This document shows positions 16,296 through 25,233 of a stretch of 49,859 nucleotides of DNA, one piece after another. The translations under genes and the position numbers were made by a program. The DNA is taken from the NCBI GenBank assembly GCA_027306915.1, contig DAHUYW010000030.1:1-49859 (forward strand), in the 5' to 3' direction. The DNA is from Spirochaetales bacterium. GTDB taxonomy: Bacteria > Spirochaetota > Spirochaetia > DAHUYW01. Every line of letters starts with the position of its first letter. Position 1 is the first letter of the stretch. The notes beneath the pieces are model-generated. The model ran no database searches. It had not been told where the DNA came from and saw only the letters and a list, made by a program, of their open reading frames with translations.

Positions 16296-16371
16296 ATGGC
16301 TCGCTCCGGACGGTTGAACATTCACCTTCCAGGGTAGTTCCGTGCTCGCAGTATGGTGAGTCCGGTCGCTG

Positions 16372-17010
16372 CTACTGAATGTGCTTGGCTGCCCAGAGGC
16401 TGGCCTGGAACCGGTTGTTGACGTTGATCTTTCGGTAGATATTGTAAAGATGCGTCTTCACCGTGTGCGTGCTCAGGCACAGCATGTCGGAGATCTCGTC
16501 GTTGGTCTCACCCCTGCTTGCGTGTGCAAGGATTTCGATCTCGCGTCGGCTTAGCCCTGAAGCCTCCGCAACCTGCGCGAGCGAGGCAAGCGGCTCGTCC
16601 AGCGCGAGCTCGAGCAATGCATTGTGAGAAAGCCACACTTCGCCTTTCAGAAGGGCCCGAATTCCCTTCAAGAGGACCCAAAGCTTGTCCTCGGCAAAAA
16701 AGATCCCCCGCACTCCTTTGCGAAGCGTTTCCGCCCCTATCTTGATCCCGCGGGGCAAGTTGTAGATTGCGAGGATAGGACTTCGTTTTCCTTTCCGATT
16801 CCGATTGTCGTAGGTGAGCCGGGTTACTTCATGACAGCCGTCCAAAGCGTCGAACAGCAGAAGAGCCGCGTTGTCGTCCTCGCTTTGGTTGAAGGGTCCA
16901 TCTGTTGCGCTCAAGGTGGGGGTTAGCTTGCACGGAGTACAAAGCTCATGCGCTAATACATATTCGAGAGATTCGTTGTAGACGTTGGTGGCGCCATGCA
17001 ATACAATCAC
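16372..17010 (-). CDS. CsgD/VpsT-like LuxR-family transcriptional regulator
   Basis: A 212-residue regulator with an atypical receiver-like N-domain and a C-terminal LuxR/FixJ helix-turn-helix (about 150-212): LSRREIEILAHASRGETNDE, then LSTHTVKTHLYNIYRKINV and NRFQASLWA. The VKTHLYN..KKI.V.NR.QA..WA pattern is close to E. coli CsgD, as is GVRGIFF...LLKGI.ALLKGE in the N-domain. At residues 126-129 it has WLSH, where Vibrio VpsT has the c-di-GMP-binding W[FLM][TS]R motif and CsgD has YF[TS]Q. Three of four positions match VpsT. It probably activates matrix genes, here most likely the adjacent exopolysaccharide operon. GTG 17010 is the start, with GGGGAG upstream. Confidence 0.85.
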   Translation of the reverse strand: MIVLHGATNVYNESLEYVLAHELCTPCKLTPTLSATDGPFNQSEDDNAALLLFDALDGCHEVTRLTYDNRNRKGKRSPILAIYNLPRGIKIGAETLRKGVRGIFFAEDKLWVLLKGIRALLKGEVWLSHNALLELALDEPLASLAQVAEASGLSRREIEILAHASRGETNDEISDMLCLSTHTVKTHLYNIYRKINVNNRFQASLWAAKHIQ

Positions 17011-17396
17011 ATAACTCCCCTAACGTTCCTCGCGATGGTTCGAGCATCTCTTGCTTGCTTAGTTTCTTATATCATGTTTCAGTCTCGCTGCATATCAGTT
17101 TTTTCCTAGCGATATCGCCCCTGTCCGCGGCCCCGAGTGTACGCGATTAAGACCACAGAGTACTAGAAATTGACTCGTCATTTGATGCCGAGCCCCGCCT
17201 GGAAGGATGCGCGCTGCCAAGCCAATGCATGAGATCGAAAGGGACATTCTGGCCACTGTGGCATTCCTCACGACGGAGAAAGCCGGACCTTCTGCAGAGG
17301 CCCCCCAGCGGTTAACCAGAGCAGATCACTTACCATTAATCCTTGACAGCTCGATGGGGCGGCGGTAGGCTGAACCTTTCTTGCCGGAGGCGAGGC
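17011..17396. other. Divergent intergenic region between the CsgD-like gene and the molybdenum hydroxylase operon
   Basis: 386 bases without a gene. A -10-like TATAAG (minus strand, 17071-17066) may serve the regulator, but no matching -35 is evident. The plus-strand promoter at 17343-17371 serves the hydroxylase operon. The rest shows nothing I can name. Confidence 0.5.
17343..17371 (+). promoter_or_regulatory. Promoter of the molybdenum hydroxylase operon
   Basis: A perfect -35 TTGACA (17343-17348), a 17-base spacer, then TAGGCT (17366-17371) as a weaker -10. Transcription would begin near 17378, leaving a short leader with GGAGG before GTG 17397. The -35 itself contains the TTG that could be misread as an earlier start codon. 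Confidence 0.55.
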
Positions 17397-19760
17397 GTGG
17401 AGCAGGTTCGCCAGATCGGGAGGAGCATTCGTCGAAGCGATGGCCCGGATAAGGTCGCGGGACGGGTGCGTTTCACGGATGACCTCTGGCCGCCGGGGCT
17501 CCTTTTCGCCGCCCTTCTCACGAGCCCACACGCCCACGCGAAGATCCTGTCGATCGACACCGAAGAGGCCCGCGGGATACCGGGGGTCAGGGCGATCTTC
17601 ACGGGACGCGATTTTCCCTTCTCGATCGGGATCTACCTCGGCGACAAGAACCCGCTTGCGATCGAGCGAGTGCGTCACTTCGGGGAGGCCGTAGCCGCTG
17701 TCGTCGCCGACAGCGAGGCCGCAGCCATCGAAGCGACCACCCGCATCCGCGTGCGCTATGAGCCCCTTCCCGTCATGAACACACCTGGTGAGGCTATTCG
17801 CGACGGGGCACCCCTCCTTCACGACCGCATGGCCGACTATTTCCACATCCCCGAGATTCATCCCGAGCCGGGAAGCAACGTCGCAAACCGTACCAAGGTC
17901 CGCAAGGGCGACGTCGAGCGGGGCTTCCGAGAGGCGGAGGTCGTCGTCGAGGGAGAGTTCGTTCTGCCGCCCGGCGACCACGCCGCGATGGAGCCGCGCA
18001 TCGCGATCGCCGAGATCGGCGCGGATGGAAGCGTTGTCATCCGCTCTTCGACCCAGGCGCCTTTCGTCGTACGGGAGCTCCTCGCCCGCGCCTTTGGCAT
18101 CCCGATCGGAAAGATCAAGGTAGTCGCGCCGAGAGTCGGCGGCGGCTTCGGCGGCAAAGACGGCCTCCAGCTTGAGGCGCTCGCCTACCTCCTTTCGAAG
18201 GGGGTCGGCGGGCGCCCCGTGAGGCTTGCGAACAGCCGCGAGCAGGACATGACCTCTTCACCCGGGAGGGCCGGGCTTCAGGCACGGGTGAAGCTCGGGG
18301 CGATGAAGGACGGAAGGTTGGTTGCCGCGGCCCTTCTGTTGCTCTACGATTCGGGAGCCTACGCCGACTACGCCGTGCACGTGAGCAGGGCCGGAGGCTT
18401 TTCTTCTCCCGGCCCCTATCGTATCCCCCACCTTTCGGTCGACTCACTGTGCGTCTATACGAACCACCCCTTCGCGACCGCCTTTCGCGGCTTTGGCCAC
18501 ATCGAGATGACCTTCGCGATGGAGCGCGCCATGGAGCATCTCGCGGTGAAGCTCTCGATGGACCCGCTCGAGCTCCGGCGCATGAACGCGGTTCGGCCGG
18601 GCGATACCACCTCCGGCAACGATGTCCTCGATGAGAGCACCGGTGACCTCCCCCTCTGCCTCGACACGGTAGCCAAGCGTCTCGATTGGACGCTGGGTCT
18701 GCGAACGGTGCTTGCCGGCGGAAAGATCCGCGCAAAGGGCATCGCCGCCTTCTGGAAGGCACCCTCGATGCCCACCTTCACGGACGCAAGCGCCATCCTC
18801 ACCTTCAATGAGGACGGCAGCTGCAACCTCTCGACGGGAATCGTGGAGATCGGCCAGGGAACCCACACGGGCCTTGGCCAGATTGTGGCCGAGCGCCTCG
18901 GCATCGATCCGTCGATGGTGCGCGTGACGGCCGAGATTGCGACCGACCAATCTCCGCACGATTGGCAGACCGCGGCAAGCCGCTCGCTCTTCATGGCGGG
19001 GCGAGCCGCAATCGCCGCGGTCGACGACGCGATTGCGCAGATCAAGCAGGTGGCATCGGCGCCCCTGCGATGCGCGCAGGAGGAGCTCATCGTGTCGGGT
19101 GGCAGGGTCTTCGCACGCCACCGCCCGGAGCACGGCCTTCCCCTCTCCGAGGTGGTCGTCCACTACGTCTATCCAAACGGCAACGCCGGCGCCGGTCCCA
19201 TCATCGGTCGCGGGAGCTACGTCGCGCGCGGCCTCACCGGCCTCGACCCCGAGACCGGCGCCGGAAAGCCCGCATTGGAATGGACCCTCGGAAGCGAAGG
19301 GGTGGAGATCGAGCTTGATCCGTCCGATGGGAGCTACCGAATTCTGAAGGCCGCCTGCTGCATGGACGTCGGAAGGGTGATAAATCCCCGGCTTGCTCGC
19401 GGACAGATCGTGGGAGGTATGGCGATGTCCATCGGCTATGCAGCGAGCGAGGCCTTCAGCTTCGACGCCAAAGCGCGGGTGCAGAACGGCAGCTTGCGTG
19501 ACTTCAAGATCATGCGCTACGGAGAGCAGCCCGAGTACTTCGCCGATTTCGTGGAGACCCCGCAGCACGATGGCCCTTATGGCGCCCGCGGCCTCGGCGA
19601 GCAGGGCATCCTCGGCATACCCGGCGCCCTCTCCGCGGCGCTCTCGCGCGCGATAGGAGTCCAGATCGACTCCCTGCCCCTGACGCCGGAGATGGTATGG
19701 CGGGCGACGGGTGGGCACGGTGGCGCGTTCACCGATGCGGGGGGCGGCGCAGTCGAATGA
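17397..19760 (+). CDS. Xanthine dehydrogenase-family molybdopterin-binding subunit
   Basis: A 787-residue large subunit of a molybdenum hydroxylase. Visible motifs: GGGFGGKDG (about 246-254), TAFRGFG (about 360) contacting substrate, GQGTHTGLGQ (about 485) at the cofactor, and GLGEQG (about 730) with the catalytic glutamate. TAFRGFG is the form found in xanthine dehydrogenases; the AYxCSFR loop of CO dehydrogenase is absent. It likely hydroxylates a purine or related heterocycle with water as oxygen donor. The gene order Mo-FAD-FeS is that of E. coli xdhABC. GTG 17397 is preferred because GGAGG lies 6 bases before it and the promoter covers the upstream TTG. The substrate cannot be fixed from sequence. 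Confidence 0.88.
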   Translation: MEQVRQIGRSIRRSDGPDKVAGRVRFTDDLWPPGLLFAALLTSPHAHAKILSIDTEEARGIPGVRAIFTGRDFPFSIGIYLGDKNPLAIERVRHFGEAVAAVVADSEAAAIEATTRIRVRYEPLPVMNTPGEAIRDGAPLLHDRMADYFHIPEIHPEPGSNVANRTKVRKGDVERGFREAEVVVEGEFVLPPGDHAAMEPRIAIAEIGADGSVVIRSSTQAPFVVRELLARAFGIPIGKIKVVAPRVGGGFGGKDGLQLEALAYLLSKGVGGRPVRLANSREQDMTSSPGRAGLQARVKLGAMKDGRLVAAALLLLYDSGAYADYAVHVSRAGGFSSPGPYRIPHLSVDSLCVYTNHPFATAFRGFGHIEMTFAMERAMEHLAVKLSMDPLELRRMNAVRPGDTTSGNDVLDESTGDLPLCLDTVAKRLDWTLGLRTVLAGGKIRAKGIAAFWKAPSMPTFTDASAILTFNEDGSCNLSTGIVEIGQGTHTGLGQIVAERLGIDPSMVRVTAEIATDQSPHDWQTAASRSLFMAGRAAIAAVDDAIAQIKQVASAPLRCAQEELIVSGGRVFARHRPEHGLPLSEVVVHYVYPNGNAGAGPIIGRGSYVARGLTGLDPETGAGKPALEWTLGSEGVEIELDPSDGSYRILKAACCMDVGRVINPRLARGQIVGGMAMSIGYAASEAFSFDAKARVQNGSLRDFKIMRYGEQPEYFADFVETPQHDGPYGARGLGEQGILGIPGALSAALSRAIGVQIDSLPLTPEMVWRATGGHGGAFTDAGGGAVE

Positions 19761-20605
19761 TCCATTTCGACGTCGTCTACCTCCGCCCCGGGAGCACAGC
19801 CGAGGCCGTCGAAGGCTACGCCGATGCGGCCGCCAGAGGCCAGGGTCCGGTATTCTACGCCGGGGGAACCGAGATCACCACCTTCGCCCGCACTGGAAAG
19901 ATCCGACCCGGCTGTCTCATCGACATCAAGGGCATTCCCGAGTGCCGGGCCCTCGGCATCGAGAGCGGCCAAGGGGGCGACGAGCTGGTCTTCGGCGCCG
20001 GAGTCACCCTGAATCGGATTATCGAAACGGGGCTCTTCGCGCCCCTCTCGCGCGCCTGCGAGCATATCGCCGATCGTACCGTTCGTAACCGCCTGACCCT
20101 GGGCGGGAACATCGCTGGCCAGCTCCCCTACCGCGAGGCGCTTCTCCCGCTGCTCGCCTGCAATGCCCGCTTCGTGCTTGCCGGCCCTGCGGGCACGAGG
20201 ACGCTTCCGGCGGAGGCCGCCTACGCGAGCCGCCTTAAGCACACCGAAGGCGAGTTCCTCGTGCAGGTGCGCGTCGATCGACGATTCGCCGCGCTTCCCT
20301 TCTTCCACCGCCGCCGCGAGCGAGGCGGACGGATCGACTATCCGCTCGTTTCGCTCAGCCTCCTCCGGGAGGGCGAGTCGATTCGCATGGCGGTGAGCGG
20401 GGCTTACTCCCATCCCTTGCGCCAACCCGAGGCGGAAAAGATCCTGTCCGATCGTGCCCTTTCCCCCGAGGAACGAGCACGCGCCGCGGTGGACGCGATA
20501 CCCCATCAATCTCTCGAGGACTTCCGTGCCTCGAGCGGCTATCGGAGTCACCTCTTCCGGCTTGCCCTCGCCGAAGGCCTGAAGGCTCTGGAGGTCGATC
20601 GATGA
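19757..20605 (+). CDS. Molybdenum hydroxylase FAD-binding subunit
   Basis: A 282-residue subunit of the FAD_binding_5/CO-dehydrogenase flavoprotein family. The FAD motifs are FYAGGTEI (usual AGGTD/E) and TVRNRLTLGGNIAG (usual IRN-x-x-T-x-GGN). It passes electrons from the 2Fe-2S subunit to NAD or another acceptor. A typical length is about 260-300 residues. The start ATG at 19757 overlaps the previous stop in ATGA (19757-19760), so the longer open frame from 19697 is not the real one. The next gene overlaps in the same way. Confidence 0.9.
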   Translation: MIHFDVVYLRPGSTAEAVEGYADAAARGQGPVFYAGGTEITTFARTGKIRPGCLIDIKGIPECRALGIESGQGGDELVFGAGVTLNRIIETGLFAPLSRACEHIADRTVRNRLTLGGNIAGQLPYREALLPLLACNARFVLAGPAGTRTLPAEAAYASRLKHTEGEFLVQVRVDRRFAALPFFHRRRERGGRIDYPLVSLSLLREGESIRMAVSGAYSHPLRQPEAEKILSDRALSPEERARAAVDAIPHQSLEDFRASSGYRSHLFRLALAEGLKALEVDR

Positions 20606-21096
20606 AACGCTACGAAGGCTGGACCCCACTGAGGCTCGAGATCAACGGAGAAAAGCGTGATGTCGTGGTGCGGCCCGCCGACACCCTCCTCCGCGTCCTG
20701 CGCGAAAGGCTCGGACTTCGCGGCACGCGGATCGGCTGCGAGAACGGCGACTGCGGCGCGTGCACGGTACAAGTGAGCGGCGAGCCCGTAAAGTCCTGCA
20801 TGGTGCTCGCCGTCGAGGTCGAGGCGGAGAAGATCACGACTATCGAAGGGCTCGCCGACGAGGCATTGAAGGCGGCCTTCATCGAGGAGGACGGCTTCCA
20901 GTGCGGCTATTGCACCCCGGGCTTCCTCATGAATGCGGCCGCCCTCCTCGCCCGCCACCCGAAGCCGACCGACGAAGAGATCCGGGTGTGGCTGGAGAGC
21001 AACCTCTGCCGCTGCACCGGGTACGAGGGAATCGAGCGCGCGGTGAGGCGAGCGGCAGGGTTGCCGGCTCACAGGCGCGACGACCGTCGGGATTGA
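20602..21096 (+). CDS. Molybdenum hydroxylase 2Fe-2S subunit
   Basis: A 164-residue small subunit with two 2Fe-2S clusters. The N-terminal plant-ferredoxin-like cluster uses CENGDCGAC plus a later Cys in VKSC. The C-terminal helical cluster uses QCGYCTPGF and NLCRCTGYEGI. It relays electrons from the molybdenum centre to the FAD subunit. The length is normal for the family (about 150-170). ATGA overlap at 20602-20605 couples it to the FAD subunit, so the three chains are likely made in equal amounts. It is convergent with carbamate kinase after 55 bases. Confidence 0.93.
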   Translation: MKRYEGWTPLRLEINGEKRDVVVRPADTLLRVLRERLGLRGTRIGCENGDCGACTVQVSGEPVKSCMVLAVEVEAEKITTIEGLADEALKAAFIEEDGFQCGYCTPGFLMNAAALLARHPKPTDEEIRVWLESNLCRCTGYEGIERAVRRAAGLPAHRRDDRRD

Positions 21097-21151
21097 GGCG
21101 GGCACGCGCCGGACCGCAACCTCGACGGACGATCGGAAGTGGTGAGACCAC

Positions 21152-22120
21152 CTAGTAGGCGACGATCGTGGTGCCTTCCTTTCCCTCCATCGCCGGGATA
21201 AGGTTGTCGACATCGGTGATTATCACGCGGTTCTTGGGGTTCGCCTGGACGAACTCGATGGATGCCGCGATTTTCGGACCCATCGAGCCGGGCGGGAACT
21301 GCCCCTGCTCATGGTGGTAGCGTGCTTGGGCGAGGGTGAGGCGTCCCACGTCCTCTTGCTGGGGGGTGCCGAAGTTGAGCGAGACCCGGGGCACCCCGGT
21401 TATGATGATGAGAGTCATCGCGCCGACGGCAAGGGCGATCTTCATGCTCGCTAGATCCTTGTCGATAACGCAATCGACTCCCTCGATGGTGCGGTCGTTC
21501 TCGAAATAGACGGGGATTCCGCCTCCGCCTCCGGTAATGACGATGTAGTCTTTCTCCAAGAGGAGCTTGATGGCGTCCTTCTCGATGACGTCGATGGGAT
21601 AGGGAGAGGCAACGTAGCGCCGGTAGCCGCGATTCGCGTCCTCCTTCATCACCCAGCCCTTTTCCTTGGTGAGCTGCTCGACCTCCTCTTTGGCGTAGAA
21701 GGGACCAATCGGCTTCGTTGGATGGGCAAGGGCCGGATCGTGCTGGTCGACGAGAATCTGCGCGGGTATGGTGACCACGTTGCGCCATACCCCTGCCCGG
21801 ATCATGATGTTCTGCAAGGATTGCTCGATCATGTAGCCCATGGATCCGCAGGTCATGGCGTCCGCGACGCCGAGGGGCGTTTCCGGAACCAGCTCCTTCG
21901 TCTTGTCCACCATCAGCATGAGATTACCGACTTGAGGCCCGTTCCCGTGCGTGAGAATGAAATTGTAGCCTCGCTGCATCAGCTCGACTATCGGTCCCAT
22001 TGAACGACGGGTATTTGCGAACTGTTCGTGGATGTCCCCGCGCTCTCCCTTGTTGATTATCGCGTTCCCGCCCAAGGCGATGACCGCGAGCTTCTCGTTG
22101 CTCCCTTCGACGAACTTCAT
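21152..22120 (-). CDS. arcC: Carbamate kinase
   Basis: A 322-residue amino-acid-kinase-fold enzyme that makes ATP and carbamate from carbamoyl phosphate and ADP. Motifs include AVIALGGNAI at the N-terminus, THGNGPQVGNL, VTIPAQILVDQHDPA, ITGGGGGIPV, and GSMGPKIAASIEFV near the end. No arginine deiminase or ornithine carbamoyltransferase gene is adjacent. Lying next to a xanthine-dehydrogenase-like operon suggests that carbamoyl phosphate may come from purine/allantoin or related heterocycle breakdown; that is inference. ATG 22120 has AAAGGAG 7 bases upstream and is preferred to 22180. Confidence 0.93.
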   Translation of the reverse strand: MKFVEGSNEKLAVIALGGNAIINKGERGDIHEQFANTRRSMGPIVELMQRGYNFILTHGNGPQVGNLMLMVDKTKELVPETPLGVADAMTCGSMGYMIEQSLQNIMIRAGVWRNVVTIPAQILVDQHDPALAHPTKPIGPFYAKEEVEQLTKEKGWVMKEDANRGYRRYVASPYPIDVIEKDAIKLLLEKDYIVITGGGGGIPVYFENDRTIEGVDCVIDKDLASMKIALAVGAMTLIIITGVPRVSLNFGTPQQEDVGRLTLAQARYHHEQGQFPPGSMGPKIAASIEFVQANPKNRVIITDVDNLIPAMEGKEGTTIVAY

Positions 22121-22652
22121 CGCACTGCTCCTTTCGCCGGGAGCGTTTGAGAGCCCCGGCGCAATCAGCGGTTGTACCACACGTGCACTGTTTTATGATT
22201 GAACACCAGACAGGTATGCGCAGGGCGCATTGTCTCCCACCGCCGCCGTCCTGTCAATCAGGGAGGGTCGGCGCGAGATCCAGCCGCTCGTGAGTCAGGC
22301 TGACCACACGGATGCCTCCGCTCGCGAAGGCCGGCCGCAGCTTCACTCTTGACACCGCCGGCGTACCGGCCTTAAATGAAGCGGCTGTCGCCTTTTCCCT
22401 TCGGCGATTCGACCGCGCAAAGCACAAAGCGCTTTTTGATCATACCGGAACAAGCCGGATGCCTTCCCTCGGGGAGGCGCCGGCCGGGCGACCAGGGGCA
22501 CGCGGAAGCGTGCGGCGCGCGCCTTCTTGGCGCGTGTGTTCTTGCGTCGCAGCAGGGCACTCCTTGCGGGACCGGACACTACGGATCGGCCCGGCTTTCA
22601 GAGCCTCTCTCGGAGCGCTCGGGCCCGGACGACCCGCCGCAAGGAGTGGCAC
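22121..22652. other. Divergent intergenic region upstream of carbamate kinase and the P-type ATPase
   Basis: 532 bases without a credible gene. The open frames here are GC-driven and lack start signals. It must hold two divergent promoters, but I see no convincing -35/-10 pair and no clear riboswitch. The plus-strand end carries AAGGAG for the ATPase start. Confidence 0.5.
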
Positions 22653-25211
22653 ATGGACATAGGCATTGATCGGGACTATGGACTGTCCGACGAGGAGGCA
22701 CACCGACGCCTCCTCACGCTTGGCCCGAACGAGCTCCCCAGCGCAAAAAGACGAAGCGTAGCCGCGATCCTCCTCGACGTCGTCCGCGAGCCGATGTTTC
22801 TCCTGCTTCTCGCGGGCGGGACGCTTTATTTCCTCCTCGGCGACCTCCAGGAAGCGCTCATGCTTCTCGGATTCGTGTTCGTGGTTATGGGCATCACCCT
22901 CTACCAGGAGCAAAAGACCGAGCGAGCGCTTGAAGCCCTGCGGGACCTCTCGAGCCCGCGCGCCCTCGTCATTCGCGGGGGGCGTCAGCTACGGATCGCC
23001 GGGCGGGAGGTAGTCCCCGGCGACATCGTGCTCCTTGCCGAAGGCGACCGAGTGCCTGCCGACGGCGTCCTTGTCCAGACGACGAGCATGTCTGTGGACG
23101 AATCCCTTCTCACCGGCGAATCCGTTCCGGTAACCAAGAGCGTGGTAGGCCCCGACGACGCTGCGCTCGCCGGGCTCGCGATGGAGCGGCCGGGCGGCGA
23201 TGACCTTCCCTTCGTGTATTCCGGCACCCTGGTGGTCCAGGGGCAGGCCATCGCCCGGATCCTCGCAACCGGGGCGGCAACCGAGCTCGGCAAGATCGGA
23301 AAGGCGCTCGAGACGGTCGACTCCCATCGCACGCGCCTGCAGAAGGAGACCGGGCGCCTGGTCCAACGCCTCGCGCTCATCGGTCTCGCGCTGTGTGTAG
23401 TCGTCGTCCTCGCCTATTGGCTCACCCGCGGGAGCCTCATTCACGGCATCCTCGCGGGCATCACCCTCGCCATGGCAACCCTTCCCGAAGAGTTCCCTGT
23501 GGTCCTCACGGTCTTTCTCGCCCTTGGGGCCTGGCGCATCTCCAAGCAGCAGGTCCTCACCCGCCGGGTGCCCGCGGTTGAGACCCTGGGGTCCGCAACG
23601 GTGCTCTGCGTCGACAAGACCGGGACCCTGACGATGAACCGGATGAGGGTCGACACCATAGTCGCCGGCGCCAATTCGATGCACCTAGGCGACATGCCGG
23701 TGGACTCGCTCCCCGAGCCCTACCACGCGCTCGTAGAGTACGCCATCCTCGCAAGCCAGAAGGATCCTTTCGACCCCATGGAGCAGGCGATGAAGCGTCT
23801 CGGCGAGCTTACCCTTGCGTCGACCGAGCACCTTCACGACGATTGGCAGCTCGTACAGGAGTATCCGCTCTCGAAGGAGCTTCTCGCGATGTCGCGCGTC
23901 TACCGAGCGCCGGACACCCGGGATTACCTCATCGCAGTCAAGGGAGCTCCGGAGGCGGTCTCCGATCTCTGCCATCTCCCTTCCTCGGCGAGTGCCCATG
24001 TTGCGGAACAGGTAGCGGCCCTCGCCGATCGCGGCCTTCGGATCCTCGGGGTCGCGCACGCGACCTTCCGCGAGCCGGAGCTCCCCGGCATCCAGCACGA
24101 CTTCTCCTTTTGCTTCTTGGGGCTCATTGGGCTTGCCGATCCGATCCGCCCTGGCGTGCCGTCCTCCGTTCGCGAGTGCAAATCGGCGGGAATTCGAGTC
24201 ATCATGATCACCGGAGACTACCCGGGGACCGCCTTGAACATTGCTCGTGAAATCGGGCTTCCAACCGGCTCGATCATTACCGGGCCGGAGCTTGCCCAGA
24301 TGGAGGAAACGCTCCTCGCCAGGCGCGCTCAGACGACGAGCATCTTCGCTCGGGTCGTGCCCGAGCAGAAGCTCAAGCTCGTGAGCGCCCTGAAAGCCGC
24401 GGGCGAGGTAGTCGCAATGACGGGCGACGGGGTCAACGACGCCCCGGCGCTCAAAGAGGCGGACATCGGCATCGCGATGGGAAGCCGCGGAACCGACGTC
24501 GCCCGCGAGGCTTCCGATCTCGTCCTTCTGAACGACGACTTTTCCGCGATCGTAGCGGCGGTCAGACTGGGTCGGCGTATCTACGACAACATCAAGAAGG
24601 CCATCGCCTACATCCTTGCCGTGCATATCCCGATAGCCGGGATGTCGCTCCTGCCCGTTCTTTTCGACTGGCCGCTCGTGCTGCTCCCGGTTCACATCCT
24701 CTTTCTCGAGCTGATCATCGATCCGACCTGCTCGATCGTCTTCGAAGCGGAGCCGGAAGAGGCCGACGTAATGCGCAAGAGGCCGCGGCGCCCCGACGAG
24801 CGGCTCTTCTCGAGGAACACCGTTGTCTTGAGCCTCCTTCAGGGGTTGGGCGTGCTCCTCGTTGTCCTCGTCGTCTTCATCTTTGCCCGCTCGAGCGGAT
24901 TGGGCGAGGCGGCGAGCCGAACGCTAACCTTCACCGCCCTCGTCGTGGCGAACCTTGGACTCATGCTGACCAATCGCTCATGGGACCGCACGATCTTCGC
25001 CACGATGCGGGTCCGCAACGGCGCGCTCTGGTGGGTAGCCGGGGCCGCCGTCGTCGTTCTCACGGCGGTGCTCGCCCTGCCTCCGCTGCGCGGGCTCTTT
25101 CATTTTGCCGCCGTAGAGCCCGTGCCGCTCCTGGCCGCAATCGGGGCCGGAGCCGTGAGCACAGTGTGGTTCGAAGGGCTCAAGCTCGTTATGAAGCGCT
25201 CTATGCGATAG
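22653..25211 (+). CDS. P2-type cation-transporting ATPase (probably Ca2+)
   Basis: An 852-residue P-type ATPase. The N-terminal cation ATPase domain has LSDEEAHRRL and GPNELP. The actuator has LLTGES (about residue 153). DKTGTLT (about 320) has the phosphorylated Asp, and the hinge is MTGDGVNDAPAL (about 588). There are about ten membrane helices. Helix 4 reads TLPEEFPVVLT (about 277), where classical SERCA/PMCA pumps have PEGLP, so the ion site is altered and the substrate is uncertain. Helix 6 reads LELIIDPTCSIVFE. No regulator or partner lies nearby. ATG 22653 has AAGGAG 6 bases upstream and is preferred to the longer frame from 22527. Confidence 0.88.
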   Translation: MDIGIDRDYGLSDEEAHRRLLTLGPNELPSAKRRSVAAILLDVVREPMFLLLLAGGTLYFLLGDLQEALMLLGFVFVVMGITLYQEQKTERALEALRDLSSPRALVIRGGRQLRIAGREVVPGDIVLLAEGDRVPADGVLVQTTSMSVDESLLTGESVPVTKSVVGPDDAALAGLAMERPGGDDLPFVYSGTLVVQGQAIARILATGAATELGKIGKALETVDSHRTRLQKETGRLVQRLALIGLALCVVVVLAYWLTRGSLIHGILAGITLAMATLPEEFPVVLTVFLALGAWRISKQQVLTRRVPAVETLGSATVLCVDKTGTLTMNRMRVDTIVAGANSMHLGDMPVDSLPEPYHALVEYAILASQKDPFDPMEQAMKRLGELTLASTEHLHDDWQLVQEYPLSKELLAMSRVYRAPDTRDYLIAVKGAPEAVSDLCHLPSSASAHVAEQVAALADRGLRILGVAHATFREPELPGIQHDFSFCFLGLIGLADPIRPGVPSSVRECKSAGIRVIMITGDYPGTALNIAREIGLPTGSIITGPELAQMEETLLARRAQTTSIFARVVPEQKLKLVSALKAAGEVVAMTGDGVNDAPALKEADIGIAMGSRGTDVAREASDLVLLNDDFSAIVAAVRLGRRIYDNIKKAIAYILAVHIPIAGMSLLPVLFDWPLVLLPVHILFLELIIDPTCSIVFEAEPEEADVMRKRPRRPDERLFSRNTVVLSLLQGLGVLLVVLVVFIFARSSGLGEAASRTLTFTALVVANLGLMLTNRSWDRTIFATMRVRNGALWWVAGAAVVVLTAVLALPPLRGLFHFAAVEPVPLLAAIGAGAVSTVWFEGLKLVMKRSMR

Positions 25212-25233
25212 CGCCCCCGGAGTCGCCAAAAAA

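Noticed and set aside
17343..17396. TTG at 17343 as the start of the molybdopterin subunit
   Set aside because: This TTG is part of the -35 element; GTG 17397 has an ideal GGAGG site and lies downstream of the promoter.
18133..18490. Carbon monoxide dehydrogenase (CoxL) identity for the large subunit
   Set aside because: The AYxCSFR active-site loop is replaced by TAFRGFG, and the gene order is Mo-FAD-FeS instead of coxMSL.
18444..19718. A 424-residue minus-strand frame inside the molybdenum hydroxylase gene
   Set aside because: Low-complexity shadow of the plus-strand gene, with no motif and no start signal.
22312..22662. A 116-residue plus-strand open frame before the P-type ATPase
   Set aside because: It runs into the ATPase start in another frame, with Arg/Ala/Gly-rich composition and no ribosome site.
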